Shown: positions 22,880 through 32,711, counted from the stretch's first letter. The stretch is 33,031 bases of DNA from an uncultured Myxococcales bacterium (GCA_903896545.1 CAITYF010000156.1:1-33031); one strand, 5' to 3'. Numbers and translations: made by a program. The notes: a model not told the origin generated them from the letters alone.

Positions 22880-24180
22880 AGCGTTTGTGTGCTGTCCTCT
22901 TCGCCGTCTGCATGGCGACCCCAGCTTTTGCCGCCGATATCACCGGCAGCGCAGATCTGGGTCTCGGCATCCTGGATGGCGATTTTTACGCCGCCGCGTC
23001 TGCGGCTTTTGCCTACAAGTCCGAGCCGCTGCAATTGGGCGCGCAACTGCCCGTGCGCTTGATGCTGACCGGCGACGATGCGGTTCGGATCCGCCGTCAA
23101 GATTGGGACGAGGCATCCGACGTGACGCGGCTTCTGCGCTACCTGGATTGGCACCCGTCCGAGGAAGTGCACTTTCGCCTTGGCGAACCGACGGCCGTGA
23201 CGCTCGGACACGGCGCGATCGTCGACCACTTCTACAACGCCACAGATCTCGACCACTACAAGACGTCGCTGCGTTTTGCGTGGCAAGATAAGCGTTTTGG
23301 CGTCGAATTCTTCAACAACGACATCACGCGTTGGGAAATCATGGCTGCGCGGGTGGGGTACAAGCCCATGGGCGGCACGACGTCGTGGATTCGCGACTTG
23401 CAGGTCGCCTTCACGCTCGGCGTCGACCGCGCTGCGCCGACCGGATCGCCTGCAGGCACGGACGAAACCAACCAGCCGATCGTGCTCCATGCGCCGCTTT
23501 GGCTCTACGGCGTGGACGCGGACATTCCGATGTGGCGCGGCGCGCAGCGGCAGTTGCTCCTCTACACCGACGTCGTCGGGCTGTCGCACGGCGCGAGTTT
23601 TGCGGGCGCCACGGCCGTCAACACCGGCGGCTGGCACTTGGGCTTGCGCTTGGAATTGCCTTCCGTGGCTCCAGCGACCGATCTGACCCTGCGGCTGGAA
23701 GGCGTCTACATGGGCAAGGGCTATCTTCCCGGCTTCTTTGACAACCTCTATGAAGTCGAGCGTTTTCAGGCGCAGGCGGCGCACAATGACACGACGCTCA
23801 CCAAGGTCGCCTGGGCGGTAGAAAATTCCGGTCCGCTTGGAATTCGCACGCAGATCGATGTGGTTGCCGACAAAGGTGTGAAATTCACGGCGCTGCTGGG
23901 CTGGCTCGGACACGACGGCCTGAGCACGCAACTCTGGCTGGCGACGCCAGAAATGGCCGGTCTGACGGTGCGCGCCCACTGGGGCCAGCAGCACATCCAA
24001 GCGGCGGCGGACATGGGCGCAATCTCGCGCACATCTGCACTCGCCGAGCTGCGCTATCGCATCGGCGCGGCGCTTTCCGCAGTCCTCCAAGCAGGTACCC
24101 GATGGGAGGCAAAAGACCCGGAAGGCTACTCCGCCCGACGCGAGTTGACCGGTGCCGCGCGTCTGGAATGGAAGATGTGA
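22876..24180 (+). CDS. Predicted outer-membrane beta-barrel protein
   Basis: 434 aa with a clear Sec signal peptide cleaved after residue 19 (ATPAFA-A). The mature part alternates short amphipathic strands rich in Gly, Leu and aromatic residues (LQLGAQLPVRLML, TSLRFAWQDKRFGVEFF, GGWHLGLRLEL, TDLTLRLEGVYMGKG, RLEWKM at the end), as in outer-membrane barrels of the porin or DUF3078/OmpA-barrel style. No single family is recognised, and the last residue is Met rather than the usual Phe. It overlaps xerC by four bases (ATGA), an unexpected partnership. The 176-bp gap downstream separates it from the HEAT-repeat gene. Confidence 0.75.
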   Translation: MKRLCAVLFAVCMATPAFAADITGSADLGLGILDGDFYAAASAAFAYKSEPLQLGAQLPVRLMLTGDDAVRIRRQDWDEASDVTRLLRYLDWHPSEEVHFRLGEPTAVTLGHGAIVDHFYNATDLDHYKTSLRFAWQDKRFGVEFFNNDITRWEIMAARVGYKPMGGTTSWIRDLQVAFTLGVDRAAPTGSPAGTDETNQPIVLHAPLWLYGVDADIPMWRGAQRQLLLYTDVVGLSHGASFAGATAVNTGGWHLGLRLELPSVAPATDLTLRLEGVYMGKGYLPGFFDNLYEVERFQAQAAHNDTTLTKVAWAVENSGPLGIRTQIDVVADKGVKFTALLGWLGHDGLSTQLWLATPEMAGLTVRAHWGQQHIQAAADMGAISRTSALAELRYRIGAALSAVLQAGTRWEAKDPEGYSARRELTGAARLEWKM

Positions 24181-24307
24181 ATCAGGTCGTACAGGGCTGC
24201 GTTGACCCATTGGGGTCGCATGTGTTTGACGCACCGCGTTAGAACAGGCACCCTGAGGAATTCACCCGTGGACTTGATCGTCCGCGGGCGATCGCGGATG
24301 CTTCGTC

Positions 24308-24331
24308 GCCCAGCGCTTCGTTAGGCTGGGC
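24308..24331 (+). promoter_or_regulatory. Hairpin upstream of the HEAT-repeat gene
   Basis: GCCCAGC (24308-24314) and GCTGGGC (24325-24331) are perfect seven-base arms around a ten-base loop, 25 bases before the ATG at 24357. AAATTCTGG follows rather than a T-run. It may shape the mRNA leader or be an operator; an imperfect GATCGTCC/GGGCGATC palindrome lies just upstream. Confidence 0.4.
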
Positions 24332-24356
24332 AAATTCTGGTTTTGGAGGTCTGGAA

Positions 24357-26672
24357 ATGGCGGTTCTCGAGCGACTGGCAAAGCACGTTCTTCCTGCGTT
24401 TGCCGTCCTGGCGTGCGTTCTTGTGGCTGCTCCGGCGTGGGCGGCGGACCGCGCTGAGGCGCTGCTGTATGTGCTGACGCAAGTCGATCTCGGTGGCGTG
24501 ACGGTGTCGCTTATCGTCCCGGAGACGCAGAAGCAGTTGACCGATTCCGGCATGTCGAACCGGCCGCAAAAGGCTTTTGAAATGCTGCGGGCGCGTTCGC
24601 CCAAGGCCTATGGCGCGACGAGTCTGCGTATTAATTCAGCAACTTCCGCGACGATCGTGCTCGACAAAGTCGCCGACGCCGATCAGGTGCTGGCGGAGAC
24701 GTTCTGGACGCTCGGTGCGCAGGGCTTTTCCGATCTGACGGCACCGCCCGACGTTCAGGGCCCGTTGACGGTCGACAAGCTCTCCTATGGCTCGGCGGCA
24801 CCGATCGTTTACCCTTGGGATTTGCTGCGTTTTCACGAGTCTCCGGCGTCCTTGCAGTTCGCGATGGCGCTTGCTGGCGGTCAGGCGATTCCCGCGACGG
24901 AGGCGCTCAAGCGTCTGCAGCGCGGCGATCCGGCGTCCCGCAAAGACCTAACGACCGCCGTGGAGGGCCAAGCGTTGCGCCCCAAGCTGGCCGTGCTGGA
25001 GGCCATCGCCGATGGTGCCACGCGCACGGCGTTCAAGCTGAAGGCAGAAGACGCCGTTGCCGCGCTCAAAGATCGTTCGGTGCAAGTGCGCGGCGCAGCG
25101 TTGGATGCGGTGATCGCCGCAGGCTTCTCGGGTCAGAAGAACGTGATCGCGGCGTTGGAAACGGTCATTGAAACCGACGCCGACATCGAGCTGAAGCTGC
25201 GCGCCGTCAAGGCGCTTTCCAAGAACGGCGTGAACAAGTACGCGGACTTGCTGGAATCCGAGAAGCTGAAGACCGGCACTGCTCAGGAAGCGCTCGACGC
25301 TGTGCACAAGCTGTCCAAGTCGGCGCAGACCAAGATCGCCGCGCCGGCGCTGGTGGGCGCGCTTTCGCACTCCGATGCGGTGGTGCGTGACGCGGCGTTT
25401 GCGGGTCTGGTGGAGATGAAGCAGTACGACCTGCTCTATGGCGCGCTCGATGGCGACCAACTCTCGGCAAAAATGCGCGAGCAGATCGCCAAGGTGCTCG
25501 TCGACAACGGTTCGCCCGCGGCACAGGACGCGTCTCTCGTGTACCTCATCACCAAAGGCAGCGCCGATGGTGCGATTCTGGCGGCGCAGACCTATGGCAA
25601 GCGCGGTGCCAAGACGGCTTCGCCGCAACTCATTGACGCGCTCAAGCACGACTCGGCGGAAGTTCGCGGTTCGGCTGCGGCGGCTCTGGCGACGTTGAAG
25701 GAAGAGCGCGCGATCGTTCCGTTGGCCGATGCTGCGGCGGCACGGGCGCGCGACAAGGAAGTCATGATGAAGGCGGCTGTCGAGATCCTCGCGAGCCTGC
25801 GTCTGGATCAGGTCAAGCAGCTCGCGGACAGCAAGAACACGGACGTGCGGCAGATGGCGATTCGCGCGCTGGCCGATTTTGCCAAGGGCAGCCGGCCGAA
25901 ACCCGACGTCGTGGCGATTTTGCAGACGGCGCGCAAGGATTCCGATCTGAACATCAAGCGTTCGGCGGTGTACGCGCTGGCGCGTTTGCAAGACGACGGC
26001 ATCGCCCGCGATCTGGCGGAGATGAAGAAGGACCCGGACTCGGACATTCGCCTGCAAGTGGCGATCGCCTTGGGCGCGGCGACCAACAAGTACACAGAAG
26101 CGGACGATGTGCTCGCGGAAATGGTCAAAGATACCGACAAGAAGGTGCGGATCGAAGCGATCAACGGGCTGTCCAAGCGCAAGACCGCCGCGGCGGTGCC
26201 GGGCATGATGGGTCTTGTGCAGCAGCCGGACCCTGAAGTGAAGCGCGCGGTGTTCAACGCGCTCCTGAATCTGCGCGACGCGGGTAACGCCGACAAGATG
26301 CGGCCGCTGTTCCGCAAGGGCATGGAGTTCAAGGATTCGCAGGTGCGCGCGACGTGCGTGACGGCGCTGTCCGACAAGGTCACGCTGGACGACATCGAGG
26401 CGCTGCGTCAGGCGGCTTTTGACCCGTCCAAGGACGTGAAGATCGCGGCGATTGTGGCGCTGGCGTCGACCAAGCGCCCCGAAGTGATGGACCCGATCGC
26501 CAACTTCTTCTCGGACAACGACATGTCGGTGCGTGAAAAGGCGATCGACGCGCTCTGCGGCATCGATCCGGGTGAGTCGGCCAAGGCCAAGAAGACGTAC
26601 CTGAAGGACGCGATCGAGTCGACCGATATGCCCGATCCGTTGAAGAAGAAAGCGGAAGCCTGCCAGAAGTAG
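24357..26672 (+). CDS. Periplasmic HEAT-repeat protein
   Basis: 771 aa with a signal peptide cleaved near residue 29 (APAWA-A). After a unique N-terminal domain (about 30-190), the protein is a long solenoid of HEAT/PBS-lyase-type repeats to the C terminus. Repeat cores are easy to see: AVAALKDRSVQVRGAALDAV, LIDALKHDSAEVRGSAAAAL, AEMKKDPDSDIRLQVAIALG, AEMVKDTDKKVRIEAINGLS, and IANFFSDNDMSVREKAIDAL. Such solenoids serve as protein-binding scaffolds; no catalytic residues are expected. The ATG has TTGGAGG upstream. It is a separate unit between the barrel protein and the ccmF-like gene, with a partner unknown. Confidence 0.88.
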   Translation: MAVLERLAKHVLPAFAVLACVLVAAPAWAADRAEALLYVLTQVDLGGVTVSLIVPETQKQLTDSGMSNRPQKAFEMLRARSPKAYGATSLRINSATSATIVLDKVADADQVLAETFWTLGAQGFSDLTAPPDVQGPLTVDKLSYGSAAPIVYPWDLLRFHESPASLQFAMALAGGQAIPATEALKRLQRGDPASRKDLTTAVEGQALRPKLAVLEAIADGATRTAFKLKAEDAVAALKDRSVQVRGAALDAVIAAGFSGQKNVIAALETVIETDADIELKLRAVKALSKNGVNKYADLLESEKLKTGTAQEALDAVHKLSKSAQTKIAAPALVGALSHSDAVVRDAAFAGLVEMKQYDLLYGALDGDQLSAKMREQIAKVLVDNGSPAAQDASLVYLITKGSADGAILAAQTYGKRGAKTASPQLIDALKHDSAEVRGSAAAALATLKEERAIVPLADAAAARARDKEVMMKAAVEILASLRLDQVKQLADSKNTDVRQMAIRALADFAKGSRPKPDVVAILQTARKDSDLNIKRSAVYALARLQDDGIARDLAEMKKDPDSDIRLQVAIALGAATNKYTEADDVLAEMVKDTDKKVRIEAINGLSKRKTAAAVPGMMGLVQQPDPEVKRAVFNALLNLRDAGNADKMRPLFRKGMEFKDSQVRATCVTALSDKVTLDDIEALRQAAFDPSKDVKIAAIVALASTKRPEVMDPIANFFSDNDMSVREKAIDALCGIDPGESAKAKKTYLKDAIESTDMPDPLKKKAEACQK

Positions 26673-26773
26673 GCATCACTTCGCGCCAAGTTCAGCCGAC
26701 TTGACCGACGGACCGTGACCACGGGCCGCAGACGCCGTAAACTGCGTGTGGCGAACTTCGCCTCTGGACCGGC

Positions 26774-29452
26774 ATGCACGACCTCGGCACAGCGCTCCTC
26801 TACTGCGCCTTTCTCGCAACGCTTGCCACCGGTGTTTTTGCCTGGGGCGGCGCCGCGCTGCGATCGCCCGGACTACTCGCGGCCAGCCGTCACGGTCTCC
26901 TGACCACGTGGCTCATCTGGCTGGCCATGGGCGCGTGCCTCTTTTACGGCCTGCTCAGCCACGACTTTTCCAACAAGTACATCGCCGCATACACCGATCA
27001 GGACATGCCGCTCGCCTACCTGATCGCCGGTTTCTGGGGCGGTGAGAAAGGCGCGCTCTTGTTTTGGACCATCGCGCTGACGACGTTTTCCGTCGTCGCC
27101 GTTCTCCGCAACCGCACGCAGTCACAAATCTTCCTCGGCTGGGTCACGGGCATCCTGGCGAGCGCCATTTTGTTTTTTGCCGTGCTGATGGTCTTTGAGT
27201 CCAACCCGTTTGAGATCTTCCAGGCGGGCGGCGGTCCAGAAGACGGCAAGGGCATGAACCCGCTTTTGCAAAATCCGCTCATGGCGATCCACCCGCCGAG
27301 CCTCCTCACCGGCTACATCTCGTTCACCGTGCCGTACGCCTTTGGCATGGCGGCGCTCATCACCGGGCAACTGGACAGCCAGTGGCTGCGGGATACGCGC
27401 AAATGGACGCTCGTCTCGTGGCTGTTCCTCTCCCTGGGTCTGATTCTGGGCGGTGCGTGGGCGTACGAGGAACTCGGCTGGGGCGGCTTCTGGATGTGGG
27501 ATCCCGTCGAGAACGCCGGGCTCATCCCGTGGTTCACCGCGACGGCGTTTCTCCACAGCGTCATGATCCAGGAACGCCGCAACATGCTGAAACGCTGGAA
27601 CGCGGTGCTTGTTTGCCTCACGTTCCTGCTCACGATCTTCGGTACGTTCTTGACGCGCAGTCAGCTCATCGACTCCGTGCACGCCTTCGCCGACTCCACG
27701 CTCGCGACCTATTTCCTCTGGTACATGGCCGTCATCACGCTGGTTTCCGGCATTGCCATCGGTATTCGCTGGAAGGCCTTGCGCGCCGACGCTGAACTCG
27801 ACTCCGTCATGAGCCGCGAGGCGTTCTTTGTGTTCAACAACGTGCTGTTAGTTGGCTGCGCGTTTGTGGTGCTCTGGGGCACGCTTTTTGGCCAAATCTC
27901 CGACGCCAAACCGGTTCAAGACCTCTACAACGCGTTTGGCCGCTTGCTTGGTCACGTTGGCATCCACTTGGAGCCGCTCGTGCAAAAAGTGCAGCTGGGC
28001 GAGCCGTGGTTCAATCAGGTCATGACGCCGTTGGGTCTCTTGATTCTGCTGCTGACCGGCGTGGGACCGCTGATCTCGTGGCGGCGCGCCACGCGCAAGA
28101 ATTTCGAGAAGAACATGGCCAAGCCGCTCGTCGTGTCTGCGCTCATCACGCTGGCGACGGCCGTGTGGTATTTGGGCCGCGCGACGTGGATCGCCAAAGG
28201 TGCGCGCGGTCTGGCGCTTGATGCGGCTGCGCGCGAAGTGATCGCCGATCTCGGCTCGCGTGAATGGTACGGCGCAGCGACGATTTGGTTTGCCGCGTTC
28301 GTCTTCTGGGCGATCGCCGTGGAATTCCACGTCGGTACGCGCGCCCGCCAACGCGTTCACGGCCAGAGCTACCCGATCGCGCTTATCCTGCTCACCTTGC
28401 GCAACAAACGCCGCTACGGCGGCTACATCGTTCACCTGGGCGTGGTCTTTTGCTTCCTCGCTTTTGCCGGCAACGCGTTTCGCACCTACCAGCCGGAAAT
28501 CGCATTGCATCCCGGCGACAAGGCGGAAGTGGGCGACTACACGCTGACGTTTGCCGCTGCGACTGACTATTACGAAGCGGACGGTGCCTTTGCCGCACAC
28601 CGCGCGACGATGCTGGTGATGACGCGCGATGAAGCCGTGCCGGAGCCGGCGATCCGCGCTGTGGAAGCGCTGCTGCCGCCGGGCACAAAGGTCGAGACGT
28701 TCCCCGGTCAGCCGCGCGTGGCTGTGACTTTTGCGGACGTGCTTGCGGGCAAGAAGTTCGCATCGCGGCATTTTGTCGGTTCGCTGGGCGGGTCGATCGG
28801 CATCATGGGCGCGGACAAGGCCGATCCACGGATCTTGCACCTGCGGTTTGGCCAGAACCTCATGGAGGTCGCCGCGATCACGCCGCAGGTCGTGATGGCA
28901 TTCCTGGGTGAAATGCGCGACTGGGCCAAAGACGCAGCGCCCGAACCGGTCGACGTTCGCACGAGTTCGGGGCAAATGACTTTTGACCTTGCGTTCACGA
29001 CGGCCGAAGGTCTCAAAGCGTTTCTCGTCGATTGGCAGGCGGGACCGTGGCCGGGCATGCGCTACGTCGGCGTCAACACGCACGTGCCCGTGAAAGGCGG
29101 CGTGCGCGTCGACTGCGTGCCCTTGGGCGTCGGCGAGGTGCTGACGCCGGAAGTGCGGTTTTACAAGAAGCACGCTTCGCCGACGACGGAGGTGGCCATC
29201 CAATCGGCGTTTTCCCACGATTTGTACTTGGCGATGCGTCCAGCGCAGGGCCAGCAGTTCATTCACCTGCTGGCTGTCGTGTTCCCGTTCGTGTCATTTT
29301 TGTGGCTCGGCGCAATCACGATGCTGTTCGGCGCCGTCATCGCGATGCTACCTGCGCGGCGCAAGTCAGAGGACGTCGACCCGGCACCTACTTCCAGCCC
29401 CGCTGAAACGTCACCCGCAGCAGCCGCTGAGAACGCGCCGGCTGTTGGCTGA
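26774..29452 (+). CDS. ccmF: CcmF-like cytochrome c haem lyase, extended
   Basis: 892-aa polytopic inner-membrane protein of the haem-handling family that attaches haem to apocytochrome c in the periplasm. Landmarks: H173 in AIHPPSLLTGY, the tryptophan-rich haem-binding WWD motif at about 235-254 (ELGWGGFWMWDPVENAGLIP), H261 (FLHSVMI), and H554 in GGYIVHLGVVF. A periplasmic domain of about 260 residues (570-828) precedes the last helix (829-859), making the protein roughly 240 residues longer than E. coli CcmF. The tail is Pro/Ala/Ser-rich. No other ccm gene is in the window. The 3' end overlaps the convergent cyclophilin-like gene by 65 bp. The ribosome-binding site is weak. Confidence 0.93.
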   Translation: MHDLGTALLYCAFLATLATGVFAWGGAALRSPGLLAASRHGLLTTWLIWLAMGACLFYGLLSHDFSNKYIAAYTDQDMPLAYLIAGFWGGEKGALLFWTIALTTFSVVAVLRNRTQSQIFLGWVTGILASAILFFAVLMVFESNPFEIFQAGGGPEDGKGMNPLLQNPLMAIHPPSLLTGYISFTVPYAFGMAALITGQLDSQWLRDTRKWTLVSWLFLSLGLILGGAWAYEELGWGGFWMWDPVENAGLIPWFTATAFLHSVMIQERRNMLKRWNAVLVCLTFLLTIFGTFLTRSQLIDSVHAFADSTLATYFLWYMAVITLVSGIAIGIRWKALRADAELDSVMSREAFFVFNNVLLVGCAFVVLWGTLFGQISDAKPVQDLYNAFGRLLGHVGIHLEPLVQKVQLGEPWFNQVMTPLGLLILLLTGVGPLISWRRATRKNFEKNMAKPLVVSALITLATAVWYLGRATWIAKGARGLALDAAAREVIADLGSREWYGAATIWFAAFVFWAIAVEFHVGTRARQRVHGQSYPIALILLTLRNKRRYGGYIVHLGVVFCFLAFAGNAFRTYQPEIALHPGDKAEVGDYTLTFAAATDYYEADGAFAAHRATMLVMTRDEAVPEPAIRAVEALLPPGTKVETFPGQPRVAVTFADVLAGKKFASRHFVGSLGGSIGIMGADKADPRILHLRFGQNLMEVAAITPQVVMAFLGEMRDWAKDAAPEPVDVRTSSGQMTFDLAFTTAEGLKAFLVDWQAGPWPGMRYVGVNTHVPVKGGVRVDCVPLGVGEVLTPEVRFYKKHASPTTEVAIQSAFSHDLYLAMRPAQGQQFIHLLAVVFPFVSFLWLGAITMLFGAVIAMLPARRKSEDVDPAPTSSPAETSPAAAAENAPAVG

Positions 29453-30413
29453 GCGCGGTGATGACGTCCAATTCCTGGCAGTAGCCAAACGGCATGTGCT
29501 GGTCGTTCGCCCAGGGCGCGGCTTTCGCAAAAAGACCGATCTGCGACGACGCCGTGTTGGCTTGACCCAGCGTCACAAACGACAGAATTCCCGGTTTGTC
29601 ATGCCGCAGCGTCAACTTCAGCACGTCCGCGATATGAAAACCGGCGCCACCGGGACCTTTTTGACTCGGATCGCCCGTCACCGCCCAGACGCCAGGCAGC
29701 GCGCGGTGAAAAGGCAGCCCGTCGTAGAGGGGCTTATGCTGCCACGCGCCCGACTGATCGCGCCAAGCGCGCTTGCCGGTCGCCAAGCCGACGAAATGTG
29801 CGACCAAGTCGGGCACTTCGTCCGTCAAAAGCAGGCAGTGTACGGTGCCTTGGCTTGTTTCCAGCGCAGCGTAGAGCGCACCAGTGCCTTGGACGTCCGT
29901 GACGACGTCGGCGAGCGCCACCGGGTGATTTTGCGGATCGGACGGACCCGGATCGGCGGGATGCCAAGTCGACGTGTTCGCCGCGTCCAGACGCCAGTGC
30001 CCATCTTGCAAGTAGAACCACGCGGTGCGTGAAAAGCCTTTGAGTACGGTGACAAGCCCGGCACGTCCACCGTCCAACTGCACGCGATCAAACGGTCCTG
30101 CAAGCTGCGACTGCACCGACACCGGCAAAATCGCCAGCGTTCCGTTCGGTTGGCGCAGCCGTTCGACCGACGAAGGTGTCAGCAGCTCCGCGATCTGCGC
30201 CATGCCTTCCGGCGTCGCGCGCTCCCGCAACGTGGCGACGGCTTGCCCCAAGTCCTCCGCCGCTTTGGGCTCTGTGTGCGTCGCCGACCACGGCAACGGC
30301 ACGCAGGGCGCAGGTTCTGGCGCTTGCGGTTCGGGCGGTGGCGGTGGCGGCGGGGTCTTCTGGCAGCCGAGGGCGAGAACGACAAAGACGAGAGGCAAGG
30401 CGCGCTGGATCAT
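29388..30413 (-). CDS. Cyclophilin-type peptidyl-prolyl isomerase-like lipoprotein
   Basis: 341 aa. The signal peptide ends in the lipobox LALGC (Cys17), followed by a Pro-rich tether (seven Pro in a row). Residues about 60-150 form an unassigned domain, and about 175-320 a cyclophilin-like domain: LYDGLPFHRALPG, GDPSQKGPGGAGF, KPGILSF, SSQIGLF, NDQHMPFG. Mapping to human CypA, R55 is kept (R237), the Gln of the substrate pocket (Q291) and H126 (H306) seem kept, but F60 and Q63 of the FMIQ stretch are Val (V242, V245). Activity is therefore uncertain. The ATG at 30413 gives the signal peptide directly; the frame is open further to 31025, antisense to ruvC. Confidence 0.87.
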   Translation of the reverse strand: MIQRALPLVFVVLALGCQKTPPPPPPPEPQAPEPAPCVPLPWSATHTEPKAAEDLGQAVATLRERATPEGMAQIAELLTPSSVERLRQPNGTLAILPVSVQSQLAGPFDRVQLDGGRAGLVTVLKGFSRTAWFYLQDGHWRLDAANTSTWHPADPGPSDPQNHPVALADVVTDVQGTGALYAALETSQGTVHCLLLTDEVPDLVAHFVGLATGKRAWRDQSGAWQHKPLYDGLPFHRALPGVWAVTGDPSQKGPGGAGFHIADVLKLTLRHDKPGILSFVTLGQANTASSQIGLFAKAAPWANDQHMPFGYCQELDVITALSQQPARSQRLLRVTFQRGWK

Positions 30414-30488
30414 GGCCGCAAGGTACGATCTGCGACCATTCTGTGCAACGCGGCGGGCGCGGTGTAGGCTCAACCACCGGAGGCGTAC

Positions 30489-31049
30489 GTGGCGGCAACT
30501 CACACAGTGATGGCGATTGATCCGGGCTCGCGCAAGCTGGGCTGGGCGGTCGTCTTGCGCGAAGGTCAGACGCTGAAGCGGCTGGCGAGTGGGACGCTGC
30601 GGTTGGACGTCAAGGCGTCGGTGCCCGAACGGCTCGGCGCGATCCTGCTGCAGCTCACTGCGCTTTTTGACTTGCACAAGCCCGACGCGCTGGCGATTGA
30701 AGCCGCATTCGTGCACGAGAATCCGCACACGGCGCTGGTGCTGGGGCAGGCGCGCGGTCTGCCGATCGCGATCGCCGCTTCGCGCGGTTTGCCTGTGGCT
30801 GAGTATCCGCCGGCGACGGTCAAGCGGATGGTTGTCGGCTCCGGGCGCGCGGAGAAGCACCAGATGCAGGAGATGGTCAAACTGACGCTCCAACTCACCT
30901 CGCTGCCGCAGGAGGACGAGGCAGACGCGCTCGCGGTCGCGATTACGTATCACCGTCAGCCCGCGGCGGTCGCTGCGGCGGGTGTGCTGACGGAAGCGCA
31001 AAAGGCTTGGCTGGCTGCAACCCAAGCCAGCAAACGGAAGACTGCATGA
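30489..31049 (+). CDS. ruvC: Holliday junction endodeoxyribonuclease RuvC
   Basis: 186-aa resolvase that cuts Holliday junctions during recombination repair. The four acidic catalytic residues are in place: D11 (MAIDPGSRKLGWA), E71 (LAIEAAF), D143 and D146 (QEDEADALAVA). The substrate loop VGSGRAEKHQMQEMV is conserved. The start is a GTG at 30489 with GGAGG (30479-30483) five bases upstream. The C terminus is about 15 residues longer than in E. coli. The TGA overlaps the ruvA ATG (ATGA), so ruvC-ruvA-ruvB are one operon. It is divergent from the cyclophilin-like gene with a 75-bp shared upstream region. Confidence 0.97.
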   Translation: MAATHTVMAIDPGSRKLGWAVVLREGQTLKRLASGTLRLDVKASVPERLGAILLQLTALFDLHKPDALAIEAAFVHENPHTALVLGQARGLPIAIAASRGLPVAEYPPATVKRMVVGSGRAEKHQMQEMVKLTLQLTSLPQEDEADALAVAITYHRQPAAVAAAGVLTEAQKAWLAATQASKRKTA

Positions 31050-31654
31050 TCGCTTGGCTCTCAGGAATCACCCGCTGGCTGGGCGGCGATCACGTCGTGC
31101 TGGACGTCCATGGCGTCGGCTATCAGGTTTTTGTCCACGAACGCGACGCGGCGCGCGCACGCTTGAACGAGCCGCTGGTTGTGCACATTCGCATGACGGT
31201 GCGCGAGGACGCGCTGACGCTCTACGGCTTTGTTGATCCCGCAGACCGCGAAGTCTACGACGCACTGACCAACATTCCCGGCGTGGGCCCCAAGGCGGCG
31301 ATGGCGCTTCTGTCCACGTACACGCCCGGTCAATTGGCGAGCGCGATTCACCGGCAGAACGCGGTGGAATTGACCAAGGCCAAAGGCGTCGGCAAGAAGC
31401 TGGCCGACCTGATTTTGCTCAAACTGAAGGACAAGCTTCCCGTGGCGCTGGAAGACATCATTGCGATTTCTGCCAAGCCCAAAACGAGCGACGATCCGGT
31501 GGCGGCTGAAGTGCAAAGCGCGCTGCAGAACCTCGGCTATCGGCCCAACGTGGCGCAAGAGGCGGTTGTTCAGGCGCGCGCCTTGCAGCCCACGGCGAAT
31601 TTTGATGCGCTCTTGCGCGTCGTGCTGGCGTCATTGCGTCGGCCGGTGGGTTGA
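31046..31654 (+). CDS. ruvA: Holliday junction branch migration protein RuvA
   Basis: 202-aa junction-binding subunit that loads RuvB. Domain I is the OB fold starting MIAWLSGI and including the family's [10 protein letters not shown]; domain II has two helix-hairpin-helix motifs, [16 protein letters not shown] (75-90) and [16 protein letters not shown] (109-124); domain III (about 155-202, [15 protein letters not shown]) contacts RuvB. I use the ATG at 31046, which overlaps the ruvC stop, rather than the in-frame ATG at 31007 inside ruvC, because the family starts exactly there. Length is typical. Confidence 0.97.
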   Translation: MIAWLSGITRWLGGDHVVLDVHGVGYQVFVHERDAARARLNEPLVVHIRMTVREDALTLYGFVDPADREVYDALTNIPGVGPKAAMALLSTYTPGQLASAIHRQNAVELTKAKGVGKKLADLILLKLKDKLPVALEDIIAISAKPKTSDDPVAAEVQSALQNLGYRPNVAQEAVVQARALQPTANFDALLRVVLASLRRPVG

Positions 31655-31671
31655 CCGTGGGGAGTGCTTCG

Positions 31672-32709
31672 ATGCGCGCTGATGAAGACGTTCTGACACC
31701 CTTGCCACAAGTGACGGACAACGCGGACCGTGCGCTGCGGCCGCGGGCTTTTGCCGACTACGTCGGGCAAAAGGCGTTGCTCGATAACTTGCAGGTGTTT
31801 CTTGCTGCCGCCAAGGCGCGCGGTGAACCGCTCGACCACATGCTCTTCTCCGGGCCGCCGGGTCTGGGCAAGACAACCCTGGCCAACATCATCGCGACCG
31901 AAATGCGCGCGAATCTGGTCGTGACGTCGGGTCCGGCGGTGGAAAAAAAGGGCGACTTGGCGGGCATTCTAACGGGCCTGCAGGAAGGCGACGTGCTCTT
32001 CATCGACGAGATTCACCGCTTGTCCGCGGTCGTCGAGGAGAACCTGTATCCGGCAATGGAAGACTTCCGTTTTGACATCGTCGTGGGCGATGGCCCGCAC
32101 GCGCGCACGGTGAAGTTGCCGCTGCCGCGCTTTACGCTCTTGGGCGCGACGACCCGAACCGGGCTGCTGACCGGACCGTTGCGCGATCGGTTCGGCTACG
32201 TGGCGCGCCTCAACTTCTACTCGCCCGAAGAGTTGGCGATCGTACTGAAGCGCTCCGCGCAGCTCCTCGGCATTCACCTGGAACCGGGCGGCGCCGCAGA
32301 AATCGCGCGGCGCTCCCGAGGCACGCCGCGGATTGCGAACCGGCTGCTGCGGCGGCTGCGCGATTTTGCCGAGGTGAACAACACCCCGCGGATCACCCAG
32401 CAAGTGGCCGCGCGCGCGCTGCAGATGCTGGAGATCGACGGTGCCGGCTTTGATCCGATGGACCGGTCCTACCTGCAAAAACTGACGCAGCTCTTTGGCG
32501 GAGGACCGGTTGGCGTGGAGACGCTGGCTGCCGCCTTGGGCGAACAGCGCGACACGTTGGAAGACGTCTACGAGCCGTACCTCGTGCAGCAGGGCTACAT
32601 CGCGCGGACACCGCGTGGCCGTGTGGCGCTGGCAGCGGCGTGGCTGCATCTGGGGCTGCCAGTGCCGGTGAAGAAGGACGACGACTCCAATCAAGGCAAC
32701 TTGTTCTAA
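31672..32709 (+). CDS. ruvB: Holliday junction branch migration ATPase RuvB
   Basis: 345-aa AAA+ motor that drives branch migration. Walker A is GPPGLGKT (61-68), Walker B LFIDEIH (109-115), sensor I in LLGATTRTG (157-164), the arginine-finger loop GPLRDRFG (168-175), and the winged-helix C domain includes [23 protein letters not shown] take the ATG at 31672, with GGGGAG about 8 bases upstream, over the in-frame TTG at 31651 that overlaps the ruvA stop; both are possible. The C-terminal tail [12 protein letters not shown] is unlike E. coli but matches the variable end of the family. Confidence 0.97.
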   Translation: MRADEDVLTPLPQVTDNADRALRPRAFADYVGQKALLDNLQVFLAAAKARGEPLDHMLFSGPPGLGKTTLANIIATEMRANLVVTSGPAVEKKGDLAGILTGLQEGDVLFIDEIHRLSAVVEENLYPAMEDFRFDIVVGDGPHARTVKLPLPRFTLLGATTRTGLLTGPLRDRFGYVARLNFYSPEELAIVLKRSAQLLGIHLEPGGAAEIARRSRGTPRIANRLLRRLRDFAEVNNTPRITQQVAARALQMLEIDGAGFDPMDRSYLQKLTQLFGGGPVGVETLAAALGEQRDTLEDVYEPYLVQQGYIARTPRGRVALAAAWLHLGLPVPVKKDDDSNQGNLF

Positions 32710-32711
32710 AC

